Assembly: GCA_016293975.1 (NCBI GenBank)
Contig: JAEDCW010000004.1
Span: forward strand, 1 to 47,206
From: Clostridia bacterium
GTDB taxonomy: Bacteria; Bacillota; Clostridia; Christensenellales; CAG-138
Direction of reading: 5' to 3'
Length of the DNA stretch: 47,206 nt
Positions 1 through 8,697 of this stretch are shown in pieces. The notes under the pieces were generated by a model. The model made no database searches. It was not told the DNA's origin and saw nothing but the letters and a program-made list of their open reading frames with translations. The position numbers and the translations under genes are program-made. Every line of letters begins with the position of its first letter. Position 1 is the stretch's first letter.

Positions 1-1
1 A

Positions 2-1552
2 TATGCGCTGTCGGTACATCTCAGGGGCAGATGCATAGGTAATGCCGCCGAGGGGACTGCAAAGAAGATGCGCGATGAGCTGTATATGCATCTTCAGAGA
101 GTACCTTACGACTATCACAAGCACGTTTCCACAGGCGACCTGATACAGCGTTGTACCTCGGACGTAAACACGGTAAGGAACTTCATTGCAAACCAGGTCC
201 TTGAAATACTTAGGACGGTAGCGATGATTATAGTTGCGGCCGTCGTTATGTTCTCGATAAACGTAGAGATGGCACTGGTATCGACTGCGATACTGCCGTT
301 TCTGTGTCTGGCATCATACATCTATTTCAGAAAGGTCAAGTCCCAGTTTACGATTTCCGATGAGACCGAAGGTAAGCTTTCGGCTACCATACAGGAGAAC
401 CTGACAGGCGTGCGAGTGGTACGCGCATTCGGTCAGGAGGCTTCTGAGGTCGAGAAGTTTACAAAGGATAACAAGAATTTCCGCGATGAGACACAGAAGC
501 TCATGAAGATGCTCGCGATTTATTGGGGAGTTTCGGACGCCGCAGGTTACATACAGATAGGTATATCTCTCTGTTACGGCTGTTATCTGTGCGCTACTAC
601 GGACTTCACGCTGGGCAACCTGCTCATATTCAGCACATATACCGGAATGCTCACATGGCCCGTCAGACAGCTCGGACGTGTTCTTGCTGACATGGGTAAG
701 GCGACGGTATCGTTGGGCAGACTAGATGAAATACTGTCGGCTCCATTGGAGACGGAGCCCGGTAAGGCGCTCAAACCCGCAATAAGCGGTGAGATCGAGT
801 TCAAGGATGTATGTTTTGGATACGACAAGTACGATGACGTGCTTAAAAACATAAGCTTTACCGCAAAGCCCGGTCAGACGATTGCAATACTTGGTTCGAC
901 CGGCTCGGGTAAAACGAGTCTCGTACAGCTCTTGCAGAGGCTTTATACCTGCACGGCAGGCAGCATAACAATAGACGGTATAAACATCAACGACATAGAG
1001 CATGAGCATCTCAGACGCAACATAGGTATCGTGCTCCAGGAGCCGTTCCTCTATTCGAGGTCGATAATGGATAACATAAGAATCGTCAATCCTAAGGCTA
1101 CGGATGAGGAAGTGTACGAGGCATCAAAGGTAGCGTCGCTGCACGATGTAGTTTCGACATTTGAGAAGGGTTACGACACGATAGTCGGTGAGCGCGGTGT
1201 CACACTCTCAGGCGGACAGAAGCAGAGAGTGGCAATCGCACGTATGCTTATGCAGAAGGCGCCTATTTTGGTATTCGACGACTCCATGAGCGCAGTCGAT
1301 ACGGAGACAGACGCTGCCATAAGGGATGCGCTCAAGGCAAACAAGAGGGACAGCACAATGTTTATCATCTCACACAGGATAACGACTCTGTGCGAGGCGG
1401 ATAAGATTCTAGTGCTCGATGAGGGTAGACTCGTGCAGCAAGGCACACATGAGGAGCTCATGCAGGTAGATGGCTTGTACAAGAGGATTGCCCACATCCA
1501 GAACATGCTTGAGGATGAGCTCAGGCAGGATGAGGGAGGTGAGAATAGATGA
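2..1552 (+). CDS. ABC exporter subunit A (membrane domain plus ATPase), 5' truncated by window edge
   Basis: This is half of a heterodimeric ABC exporter. The frame is open back to base 2 and the codons before the first ATG (68) still read like a transmembrane domain, so the gene begins outside the window. Numbering from that ATG, residues 1-220 are transmembrane helices and about 245-480 the ATPase domain, with Walker A GSTGSGKT and signature LSGGQ. The Walker B segment reads VFDDSMSAVD, with Asp where the catalytic Glu normally stands. That marks this subunit's own ATP site as degenerate, as in known heterodimeric exporters. The stop overlaps the partner's start as ATGA. The substrate cannot be told from sequence; multidrug or peptide export is typical. 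Confidence 0.93.
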   Translation, partial: YALSVHLRGRCIGNAAEGTAKKMRDELYMHLQRVPYDYHKHVSTGDLIQRCTSDVNTVRNFIANQVLEILRTVAMIIVAAVVMFSINVEMALVSTAILPFLCLASYIYFRKVKSQFTISDETEGKLSATIQENLTGVRVVRAFGQEASEVEKFTKDNKNFRDETQKLMKMLAIYWGVSDAAGYIQIGISLCYGCYLCATTDFTLGNLLIFSTYTGMLTWPVRQLGRVLADMGKATVSLGRLDEILSAPLETEPGKALKPAISGEIEFKDVCFGYDKYDDVLKNISFTAKPGQTIAILGSTGSGKTSLVQLLQRLYTCTAGSITIDGININDIEHEHLRRNIGIVLQEPFLYSRSIMDNIRIVNPKATDEEVYEASKVASLHDVVSTFEKGYDTIVGERGVTLSGGQKQRVAIARMLMQKAPILVFDDSMSAVDTETDAAIRDALKANKRDSTMFIISHRITTLCEADKILVLDEGRLVQQGTHEELMQVDGLYKRIAHIQNMLEDELRQDEGGENR

Positions 1553-3420
1553 GTGATTACAGCTATATTGAGGAGCAGGACTTTGATCAAAAGGTAGACA
1601 TAAGCATTTGGAAAAAGCTGTATGCTTATGCACTGCGCTACAAAAAACTGGTAATATTGACATCGATAACGATGGTTTTCGTAGCTTTCTGTGACATACT
1701 GTATCCTTTGTTTACAAAGTATGCGATAGATAACTTTGTAGAGAAGCAGAGTGCAGAGGGTATAATGTGGTTCGCGATTGCATATGTGGCCGTCGTCGCA
1801 GCACAAGGATTCTGCGTTTATACATTTGTTAACTTCTCAGGCAAGCTTGAGATGGGGATGTCGTACGACATAAGACAGGATGCTTTTATAAAGCTTCAGA
1901 AGCTGTCTTTCTCATACTACGACAAGACGCCTGTAGGCTACATTATGGCAAGAATGGTAAGCGATATCGCAAGACTTAGTGAGATGATCGCATGGAGTAT
2001 TGTTGACTTGCTTTGGGCGCTTGCGTATGTAATCGGTATAATCATTACACTTTTTATTCTGAATTGGAAGCTTGCGCTTATTACGATGGTAGTTATTCCT
2101 CCTCTCGTGGTGCTTTGCGTATACTTTAGGAAGAAGATACTTGTCCATCAGCGCAAGGTCAGAAAGACCAACTCAAGGATAACGGGCGCGTATAACGAGG
2201 GCATAATGGGTGCCATGACGACAAAGACCCTGGTTCGCGAGGAGCAGAATGCGGAGGAATTCGTAAAGATTACTGCCGAGATGAAAGTTGAATCGGTTAA
2301 ATCGATAATTCTGTCGCACACATTCATGCCGCTGGTAATGCTTCTTAGTGCTGTGGGCACAGCCTTGGCACTCTATTTCGGTGGTCATGCAGAGCTCATG
2401 GCGAGCATAGGCGTTGGCACAATATTCGGAGCTATAGGTTTCGGTACACTTTCGGCATTTATATCGTACACGAGTAACTTCTTTGAGCCGATACAGTCAC
2501 TTGCGAGGATTCTTGCGGAATTCCAGAGTGCGCAGGCGAGTGCGGAGCGCGTTATATCGCTTATCAATACGCCTTGTGACATAGAGGATTCTCCTGAGGT
2601 GATCGAGAAATACGGTGATAACTTTGAACCAAAGACCGAAAACTGGGAAGACATAAACGGCGAGATAGAGTTCCGCAACGTGAGCTTTACTTATAACGGC
2701 GGAGAGAATGTACTTACGGATTTCAATCTGCACGTGCGACCCGGCGAGAATATCGCACTTGTAGGTGAGACCGGTGCAGGCAAGAGTACAATAGTAAACC
2801 TAATATGCAGGTTCTATGAACCCACAGAGGGCACCATACTTATAGACGGCAAGGACTACAGGGAGCGCAGTCAGCTCTGGCTGCAGCGCAGACTGGGCTA
2901 TGTTCTACAGCAACCGCATCTTTTTTCCGGTACTATTCGCGACAACATTGCATACGGCCGCAAGGATGCCACCATTGATGAGATAAGGAGCGCGGCGCAG
3001 ACTGTACACGCAGAAGATTTCATACTCAAGCAGGAGAAGGGTTATGATACCGAGGTAGGCGAGGGAGGTATACTGCTTTCCACGGGTCAGAAACAGCTGA
3101 TATCATTTGCGAGAGTTATACTTGCTGACCCGAAGGTTTTCGTTCTTGACGAGGCTACATCGTCCATCGACACCGAGACGGAACAGTTGATACAGAGCGC
3201 TACTACGACGGTTCTTAAGAACAGAACGAGCTTCATAGTTGCGCATAGGCTTTCAACGATAAAGAACGCCGACCGCATACTGGTGATACGCGACGGTAAG
3301 ATCACGGAGAGTGGGACCCACAGGGAGTTGCTCAAGCTCAAGGGATACTACTACAATCTCTACACCACACAGTTTAGGGAAGAGGCATCTCAGGGAATAC
3401 TGAGCGATACAAACATATAA
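1549..3420 (+). CDS. ABC exporter subunit B (membrane domain plus ATPase)
   Basis: This 623-residue protein is the partner of the upstream subunit and is translationally coupled to it by an ATGA overlap. Residues about 30-330 hold six membrane helices and about 385-610 the ATPase domain. Walker A is GETGAGKST and Walker B is VFVLDEATSSID with the catalytic Glu intact. The signature is LSTGQKQ instead of LSGGQ. The composite site using this Walker pair and subunit A's LSGGQ should therefore be the active one, while the other is degenerate. A strong hairpin terminator follows, so the two genes end the transcription unit. The substrate is unknown. Confidence 0.93.
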   Translation: MSDYSYIEEQDFDQKVDISIWKKLYAYALRYKKLVILTSITMVFVAFCDILYPLFTKYAIDNFVEKQSAEGIMWFAIAYVAVVAAQGFCVYTFVNFSGKLEMGMSYDIRQDAFIKLQKLSFSYYDKTPVGYIMARMVSDIARLSEMIAWSIVDLLWALAYVIGIIITLFILNWKLALITMVVIPPLVVLCVYFRKKILVHQRKVRKTNSRITGAYNEGIMGAMTTKTLVREEQNAEEFVKITAEMKVESVKSIILSHTFMPLVMLLSAVGTALALYFGGHAELMASIGVGTIFGAIGFGTLSAFISYTSNFFEPIQSLARILAEFQSAQASAERVISLINTPCDIEDSPEVIEKYGDNFEPKTENWEDINGEIEFRNVSFTYNGGENVLTDFNLHVRPGENIALVGETGAGKSTIVNLICRFYEPTEGTILIDGKDYRERSQLWLQRRLGYVLQQPHLFSGTIRDNIAYGRKDATIDEIRSAAQTVHAEDFILKQEKGYDTEVGEGGILLSTGQKQLISFARVILADPKVFVLDEATSSIDTETEQLIQSATTTVLKNRTSFIVAHRLSTIKNADRILVIRDGKITESGTHRELLKLKGYYYNLYTTQFREEASQGILSDTNI

Positions 3421-3435
3421 CACGTAATGCAAGAA

Positions 3436-3470
3436 GCGCTCCGATACATCGTGTCGGGGCGCAGTTTTTT
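3436..3470 (+). terminator. Intrinsic terminator of the ABC exporter operon
   Basis: An 11-12 bp GC-rich stem with G-U pairs (arms 3436-3447 and 3451-3462) is followed by six T residues just after the stop codon of subunit B. Confidence 0.85.
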
Positions 3471-3536
3471 GGTATCACACATGAGCCGCGTGTGAAATAT
3501 GATGATAAAAAGAGAGTACCGCCCTTTTTTGATCGC

Positions 3537-3935
3537 TTACAACGCATGTATCTTCTCGTATTTGCAGACTCCGCAGGCGTACCATCTACATGTCGCACAA
3601 CAATTGTCAAACGCTTCACGGGTGATAGCTCTGAGGCTTTCATTTAAGTGCTCTGTCGTGTACGGAACGCCTTCGCAGAGACCTAGCCCATCGAGTGCGG
3701 CGATGTCCTTGTTTTTTACATCGTCATTGCCAAAAAGGCAATCGTCTCCGCTTCTGTTAGGGCAGCGCGAACAAACTGTGTCAGGCTTTCCCACGACGAA
3801 TATGACCTGACAAGCACCTATGTTATCCAAGAGCGCCTGCATATTTGCGGCAAACTCATCGTCATAGCCCTTGCCCTCAAACAGCGACAGGCAGAGTATA
3901 TGATGGGCGCGAAGCTCGATTACAGCTTTTTGCAT
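3537..3935 (-). CDS. DUF1284 family protein
   Basis: This is a 132-residue protein of unknown function. It opens with the family hallmark LRAHHILCLSLFEGKGYD and carries several Cys pairs (CSRCPN, a single Cys in DDCLFGN, and CCATCRWYACGVC near the C terminus), which suggests metal or iron-sulfur binding. That binding is inferred, not shown. The start lies 16 bases inside the end of guanine deaminase and no clear ribosome-binding site is visible, so translation is probably coupled. It is the last gene of the hydantoinase-mocA-guaD operon. A role in purine degradation is only suggested by position. Confidence 0.8.
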   Translation of the reverse strand: MQKAVIELRAHHILCLSLFEGKGYDDEFAANMQALLDNIGACQVIFVVGKPDTVCSRCPNRSGDDCLFGNDDVKNKDIAALDGLGLCEGVPYTTEHLNESLRAITREAFDNCCATCRWYACGVCKYEKIHAL

Positions 3936-5179
3936 GCGAATCTATCTACTATTGCGGAGGAATCGGCTAAGTATATCAAACGCTCCATCCGCTCCTGCAG
4001 GTTAATTATGTCTGTCGGGGGAAGCGCAGAATCGTCAAATACAAGCGCGTGAAATTCGTTACCTACTGCAAAACCCGCCTTTTCTCCGAAAAACTCCTGT
4101 CCTGCGCTTGTCGCAAGATACAGCGCTTCCGCAACGGTCAGGAAATCTTCAGCCTTGTCTGATTTAAGATAGCGGAGCTTTGATACTCGTATCGCCTGGC
4201 CGACGACCTTAAGCATAGAGATTTCCGCTCCGCCGGCTATATCCGAGCCAAGAGCCACGGATAGGCCTTCTCTGAGCATCTTTCTTACGGGTGCTATACC
4301 TGAGCTTAGATTCGAGTTTGAATCGGGACAATGCGCTACCCACACGCCGTGCTTTCTCATGGCTTCGCGTTCAGCAAAGTTGCTATATACACAATGCGCC
4401 ATTATTGTGCGGGAATTGAACAGTCCGCGTTTTTCATAAGATTCCCAATATTGTGGGCAGTCGGGACACAGTTCGCGTACCCATGCGCACTCGTCAGTGT
4501 TTTCGCTAAGATGAGATTGTATGGGTAAATCGTATTCCTGTGAGAACTTACCCAGCGCTTCCATAAGCTCATCGGTGCAGGAGGGCGTGAAACGTGGCGT
4601 TATAATGGGAGATATGTGCGTAAAGCGCTTCTTGCTCTCTTCTATCCAACGTCGTGTCTGTTCAATGGATTCCTGTGTGGTCTCTAAGAGGTAATCGGGC
4701 GAGTTTCTGTCCATGTTGACTTTTCCGACATAGCCCGAAATCCCGGCATTCTCGAGTTCCTCCATAAGTATCATGGTAGCATCGTAATGGATGCTCGAAA
4801 ACATGCATACGCGCGTTGTGCCGCATTCCACTAGCTTTTTTGCAAGTGCCGAATATACTTTGCGTGCAAACTCAGAATCTTTGAATTTCTGCTCGGTTAC
4901 AAATGTGTATGTGTTCAGCCATTCCAGGAGCTGGAGGTCCATGCCCAGACCGAGCATGGGGTATTGGGGCGCATGCAGATGCATATCGCAAAATGCCGGA
5001 GTTATTATCTTGCCCGTGTAGTCGTAGAGGGGCAAATCGGTGTACTCAAGGGGCAAAGATGAGAAAAGTCCGGCCGTTCTACCGTTAATTACAACAATAT
5101 AACTGTCAGGTATACATTCCATGATACCAAACAAGGGTGTATGGACGATGCTTCCACGTAAACAATAGCTCGTGTTCAT
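3920..5179 (-). CDS. guaD: Guanine deaminase
   Basis: This 419-residue amidohydrolase converts guanine to xanthine and ammonia. Zinc ligands are visible: H67 and H69 in DMHLHAPQYP, H223 in QSHLSEN (with E226), H262 in MAHCV and D313 in GSDIAGG. The stretch after the HxH motif (APQYP, LLEWLNTYTF) is specific to guanine deaminases among amidohydrolases. A good ribosome-binding site (AGGAGG) precedes the start, whose ATG overlaps the mocA stop as ATGA. With the upstream hydantoinase and MocA-type gene it suggests a purine-degrading route feeding xanthine to a molybdenum hydroxylase encoded elsewhere. Length is normal for the family. Confidence 0.93.
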   Translation of the reverse strand: MNTSYCLRGSIVHTPLFGIMECIPDSYIVVINGRTAGLFSSLPLEYTDLPLYDYTGKIITPAFCDMHLHAPQYPMLGLGMDLQLLEWLNTYTFVTEQKFKDSEFARKVYSALAKKLVECGTTRVCMFSSIHYDATMILMEELENAGISGYVGKVNMDRNSPDYLLETTQESIEQTRRWIEESKKRFTHISPIITPRFTPSCTDELMEALGKFSQEYDLPIQSHLSENTDECAWVRELCPDCPQYWESYEKRGLFNSRTIMAHCVYSNFAEREAMRKHGVWVAHCPDSNSNLSSGIAPVRKMLREGLSVALGSDIAGGAEISMLKVVGQAIRVSKLRYLKSDKAEDFLTVAEALYLATSAGQEFFGEKAGFAVGNEFHALVFDDSALPPTDIINLQERMERLIYLADSSAIVDRFACKKL

Positions 5180-5772
5180 TTCTGCCTCCTATTAACATGG
5201 TCTATTAAATTCTGAAGCTCTTTTGCAGTATCGGTATCCGCAAGCTCAATCGGGTCACTGACATCATACAGCAGTAAGCTCTCCGTGTGCCTCTTTATGA
5301 CGGCACTTCCGCCACTGTCGCCGGAAAGCGCATAGAGTTCGCTATAGAAGCACCTTGGAAATATGACGGGATTGCCCCTATTTCCGTCATATGCGAGACT
5401 GATTATGTTGCCCGGATGCAGTTTGTATAAATCTACCGCACCCTTTATGGACTCACTTGAAAGCAATGGTTGATCGGCAACGGCAAACATCACGGCATCG
5501 CAGTTGCACAGCTCGTTAAGCCCAATTTTAATGCTGCCGCTTATACCGTCCTCCGGCCTGGGATTTCTGACAGTTCTTAGTCCGCATTCACTTAATACCG
5601 CATCTACGGCATCGTCCGAGACTACCGCAACTACAACGCAAAACTCGGCCTTTTGTATTGCCTGTGCGGTTCTTACGACGATGGGGTCGCCGACAAAATC
5701 CCCAAGCAGTTTGTTTATCGTACCGAAGCGCTGTGATACGCCTGCGGCAAGCAGTACACAGCCTATCTTCAT
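5176..5772 (-). CDS. mocA: MocA-type nucleotidyltransferase (molybdopterin cofactor maturation)
   Basis: This 198-residue protein has the MobA/MocA nucleotidyltransferase fold. It begins with the nucleotide-binding motif LLAAGVSQRFG followed by a conserved Lys (NKLL). Further conserved motifs are the metal-binding DQPL segment and GNRGNPVIFP, with DSGG near the end. Family members transfer CMP (MocA) or GMP to molybdopterin, and homologues are commonly encoded beside xanthine dehydrogenase-type hydroxylases. Both ends overlap neighbours by ATGA, so it is in one operon with the hydantoinase and guanine deaminase. It probably services a molybdenum hydroxylase that acts on xanthine or a related purine. 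CTP versus GTP specificity cannot be decided by eye. Confidence 0.82.
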   Translation of the reverse strand: MKIGCVLLAAGVSQRFGTINKLLGDFVGDPIVVRTAQAIQKAEFCVVVAVVSDDAVDAVLSECGLRTVRNPRPEDGISGSIKIGLNELCNCDAVMFAVADQPLLSSESIKGAVDLYKLHPGNIISLAYDGNRGNPVIFPRCFYSELYALSGDSGGSAVIKRHTESLLLYDVSDPIELADTDTAKELQNLIDHVNRRQK

Positions 5773-7130
5773 AGGTCGGTGTACTCGTCGCGTGCGATAT
5801 AATGGCCGCTTCCGCTAACGAGTAGCTCTCCTTCGTGTACGACGTGACGACCGTTAAGTATGACGTCCCTAATAGTGCCTCTTACGGTCAAGCCGGCATA
5901 CGGCGAGTAATCACAGTTGTGCGCGTGGTTTGTATCTGTAAGCACATGCTCGCTTTCTTTTGACCATATGGTCATGTCGGCGAATGCTCCAACCTTTATC
6001 TCGCCCCTGTCCGTCAGTCCGTATAGCTTTGCCGGATTGTACGACATGAGCTTTACAAGCTTCTCTATAGAGCATCTTCCACCCAAGAGACCCTCGCTGA
6101 GCATGATTGACGGACGATACATTACCCCTGGTATGCCATTTGGAACATCCGAATAGTCGCACTTGTTCTTCTGTGCAAGTGTGAATGAGCAGTGGTCTGT
6201 ACCTATAGTGTCTACGTTTCCATCCTCGAGCGCATCCCAAAGGGCTTCGACGTCTTTCTGCTTGCGCAGGGGAGGACTCATTATGTATCTCCTGCCATCA
6301 TCGTGATATTTATCATCGTTCAGAAGCAGGTATTGCGGGCAGGTTTCGACGTAAATATATGGCTTTTCGAAGCACGCCCTGTGACGCCTTACCTCGAGCA
6401 TTGCTTCTTCTGTCGATAGGTGCACTATGTTTACGGGAGCATCTGCGAGCCTTGCTATGTATATGAGTTTTGCTACAGCTTCCGCTTCGACCTCGTTCGG
6501 TCTCGACAGCGCATGAGAATAGGGATCAACACCTGCACCGTTTTTGTGAAGCTCTGTATTTATCGCTTTAAGCAAGTCGTAGTTCTCGCAGTGCACACCG
6601 ATAATCGAACCGAGCTCCTTTGCACGCTTGAGTGCCATGTAAATCGCTCCGTCATCGACCTTGAGCGAGTCGTATACCATGTAGAGCTTATAAGAGGTGA
6701 TTCCAATGTCGTGCATTTTCTGCATCTCTTCGCTGACACTTTCGTCAAAGCGCGCCATAGCCATGTGAAAGCCATAGTTGCAAGAGCTGCCGCGAGCCTT
6801 ATCCTGCCACTTCTCATATGCCTGCGTGAGAGTTCCGTCTCTGTCCTGAGTTGCAAAATCGAGTATAGTGGTGGTACCGCCGAGAATCGCTGCGCGCGTA
6901 CCTGTAACGAAATCGTCCGCAGTAACAGCCGAACCTGTATCGAGATCAAAATGAGTGTGCGTATCAATAAAGCCGGGCATTACAAAACAACCCTCTGCAT
7001 CTATGCACTCGGCATTTGCGCACTCAATAGAGCTTTCGATTTGTGCAATCCTGTCGTTTTCTATCAGAATATCTGCGCGAAAACAACCGTAAGCATTGGC
7101 AATAACGCCATTTCTGATAACAATAGCCAT
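5769..7130 (-). CDS. hydA: Dihydropyrimidinase / D-hydantoinase family hydrolase
   Basis: This 453-residue cyclic amidohydrolase opens the rings of dihydropyrimidines or hydantoins. The dinuclear metal site is complete: H58 and H60 (DTHTHFD), the lysine that is normally carbamylated (K148 in SYKLYMVY), H180, H237 and D312 (GTDHCSF). The start has a clear AGGAGG site. It is the first gene of the operon with mocA, guaD and DUF1284. In anaerobes a hydantoinase-like enzyme (HyuA/SsnA neighbourhood in E. coli and gut Firmicutes) accompanies purine degradation genes, so the natural substrate may be a purine ring-opening intermediate instead of a pyrimidine. Confidence 0.9.
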   Translation of the reverse strand: MAIVIRNGVIANAYGCFRADILIENDRIAQIESSIECANAECIDAEGCFVMPGFIDTHTHFDLDTGSAVTADDFVTGTRAAILGGTTTILDFATQDRDGTLTQAYEKWQDKARGSSCNYGFHMAMARFDESVSEEMQKMHDIGITSYKLYMVYDSLKVDDGAIYMALKRAKELGSIIGVHCENYDLLKAINTELHKNGAGVDPYSHALSRPNEVEAEAVAKLIYIARLADAPVNIVHLSTEEAMLEVRRHRACFEKPYIYVETCPQYLLLNDDKYHDDGRRYIMSPPLRKQKDVEALWDALEDGNVDTIGTDHCSFTLAQKNKCDYSDVPNGIPGVMYRPSIMLSEGLLGGRCSIEKLVKLMSYNPAKLYGLTDRGEIKVGAFADMTIWSKESEHVLTDTNHAHNCDYSPYAGLTVRGTIRDVILNGRHVVHEGELLVSGSGHYIARDEYTDL

Positions 7131-7153
7131 AATAGCCTCCTATCCTATATATA

Positions 7154-7182
7154 ATATTATCACTGTACAATGCCAAAATCAA
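7154..7182 (-). promoter_or_regulatory. Putative promoter of the hydantoinase-guaD operon
   Basis: On the minus strand TTGATT (7182-7177) and TAATAT (7159-7154) are separated by 17 bases, about 24 bases upstream of the hydantoinase start codon. Confidence 0.55.
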
Positions 7183-7237
7183 TATAAACAGATATATTGT
7201 AAAATTATGAATAAAATGTAAAGGATTTGCACTATTA

Positions 7238-7267
7238 TCGACACCGAGGTAATACTTAATGTATAAT
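7238..7267 (+). promoter_or_regulatory. Putative promoter of the M15 lipoprotein gene
   Basis: TCGACA (7238-7243) and TATAAT (7262-7267) have an 18-base spacer, 30 bases upstream of the ATG at 7298. Confidence 0.6.
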
Positions 7268-7297
7268 GATGCAGATCAGAATTAAGGGTGGGACATA

Positions 7298-8641
7298 ATG
7301 CGTTACAAGTACTGGTTAGTTATTGGGGTCGTTGTAATGATTTTAACATTTATAGGTTGTAAGGGTGCGTCTGTGCAGGTGGGGGACATAGTGTTCCCGA
7401 ACAGCTCTCCGAATCAGGCACCTGCATTTATTTCGCCCATGCCGATACAGAACAGTCCGATAATCAGCTCGTACCAACCTATCCCTACTCCCTTGCCGAC
7501 CGAGCTCGTGGGGAATATACCTGCGGGTATTTCGTTCGAGTGGGAAAGCATGCCGACAAACGACTCTATATATGCATTGGGCCAGATTTTCAGCGTAGAG
7601 GGGACAATCAAGTCGAGGTACCCCATAACAGAGGTCAGGGTTGTTGTCTACAACGCCTTAAACGGAACTAAGGAGCTTGATCAGACGGCAAAGTCGGACC
7701 ATCTTGGGAAGAAAATGTATCAGCTTTCAGGCTATTCAGGCAGTATAAACGAACTTGCGCCTTTTTCAAAGCTCGGCGTGGGCGAAAAGCGCCTTGAGCT
7801 GCTCGTGTCTACGACGGAGGAGTCGGACATACCGCTTTGGAAGGCAAGTTTCAGCATACAGGAATGGGTCACGTTGACAAAGGACAGGATACACTTCATA
7901 TTTACCGACTTTTTGGATGATTACTTCGGAAGCAGTGACTATCTGTTCAAGTACAAGCTAAGGGAGAGGGGTAGCAGGAGGATTTTTATTGACAGCGAAT
8001 GGACAGACAAATACATTCGTCAGATAACATTCAATGGGCGTGCGTTCTCGGTACACACGACAGCGTATGACACTTTCAAGCGGGCATTTGACCATGTAAA
8101 GAACTCCTATGTCTATATCAAGTACAACAATGGTGAATCGGGCGTATTCGCTTTGAGCGATGCTATGGTATACAATCTCTCGGACGGTGCATTTACGGCG
8201 CGCTTCCAGGATGCATCCTGTGCAAAAATAAGCCACCACAGCTTCGGCACTTGCATCGACCTTAACAGCACATTGGAGGTAAACAAGATAAGGGTGATCG
8301 ATGGGCATGATACCAACTGGGAGCAGATAAAGCGTGCGATAGATAAGTTGACCTACGATGGGCTAAACAACGTATACGGCAGGGACAAAGTCTATTGCTT
8401 CACCTACGACGGTACTATGCCCGAAAACGGCATGGTACCCAATACACTCCTAAACTACCTCCTGCATGAGATTGCCTTCGCGCGCGAGGGCTTCCATTGG
8501 GGCGGATATTTCGGAAATGGCTCAGATGCAATGCATTTCTCGCTGACGGAGCCAAACGACTACGGCGCCGTATACCCCGAGGGGTCGACTGCGACGGCGG
8601 ATCATCAGCGCATACAGAAGGTGTTCGAGTACGCGGAATAA
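7298..8641 (+). CDS. VanY-like M15 family D,D-carboxypeptidase, probable lipoprotein
   Basis: This 447-residue exported protein starts with an N-terminal hydrophobic segment ending in TFIGC (C21), a probable lipobox. A Pro/Ser-rich linker (residues 31-70) and a beta-rich middle domain of unknown role follow. The C-terminal third is a peptidase M15_4 (VanY/D-Ala-D-Ala carboxypeptidase) domain: H314 and D321 in SHHSFGTCIDLNS and H413 in DAMHFS are the expected zinc ligands, with WGGYFG just before. It should trim peptidoglycan stem peptides on the outside of the membrane. It is a single-gene unit with its own promoter and a hairpin terminator, divergent from the hydantoinase operon. Confidence 0.85.
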   Translation: MRYKYWLVIGVVVMILTFIGCKGASVQVGDIVFPNSSPNQAPAFISPMPIQNSPIISSYQPIPTPLPTELVGNIPAGISFEWESMPTNDSIYALGQIFSVEGTIKSRYPITEVRVVVYNALNGTKELDQTAKSDHLGKKMYQLSGYSGSINELAPFSKLGVGEKRLELLVSTTEESDIPLWKASFSIQEWVTLTKDRIHFIFTDFLDDYFGSSDYLFKYKLRERGSRRIFIDSEWTDKYIRQITFNGRAFSVHTTAYDTFKRAFDHVKNSYVYIKYNNGESGVFALSDAMVYNLSDGAFTARFQDASCAKISHHSFGTCIDLNSTLEVNKIRVIDGHDTNWEQIKRAIDKLTYDGLNNVYGRDKVYCFTYDGTMPENGMVPNTLLNYLLHEIAFAREGFHWGGYFGNGSDAMHFSLTEPNDYGAVYPEGSTATADHQRIQKVFEYAE

Positions 8642-8660
8642 TGCAGAATAAAGCAAATAA

Positions 8661-8685
8661 AAAAGGGAGCGGTAAGCTCCCTTTT
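8661..8685. terminator. Bidirectional intrinsic terminator
   Basis: A perfect A/T-flanked stem (AAAAGGGAGC paired with GCTCCCTTTT) lies between the convergent M15 peptidase gene and hut operon. It ends in a T run on either strand. Confidence 0.85.
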
Positions 8686-8697
8686 CCATGCTGTTAA

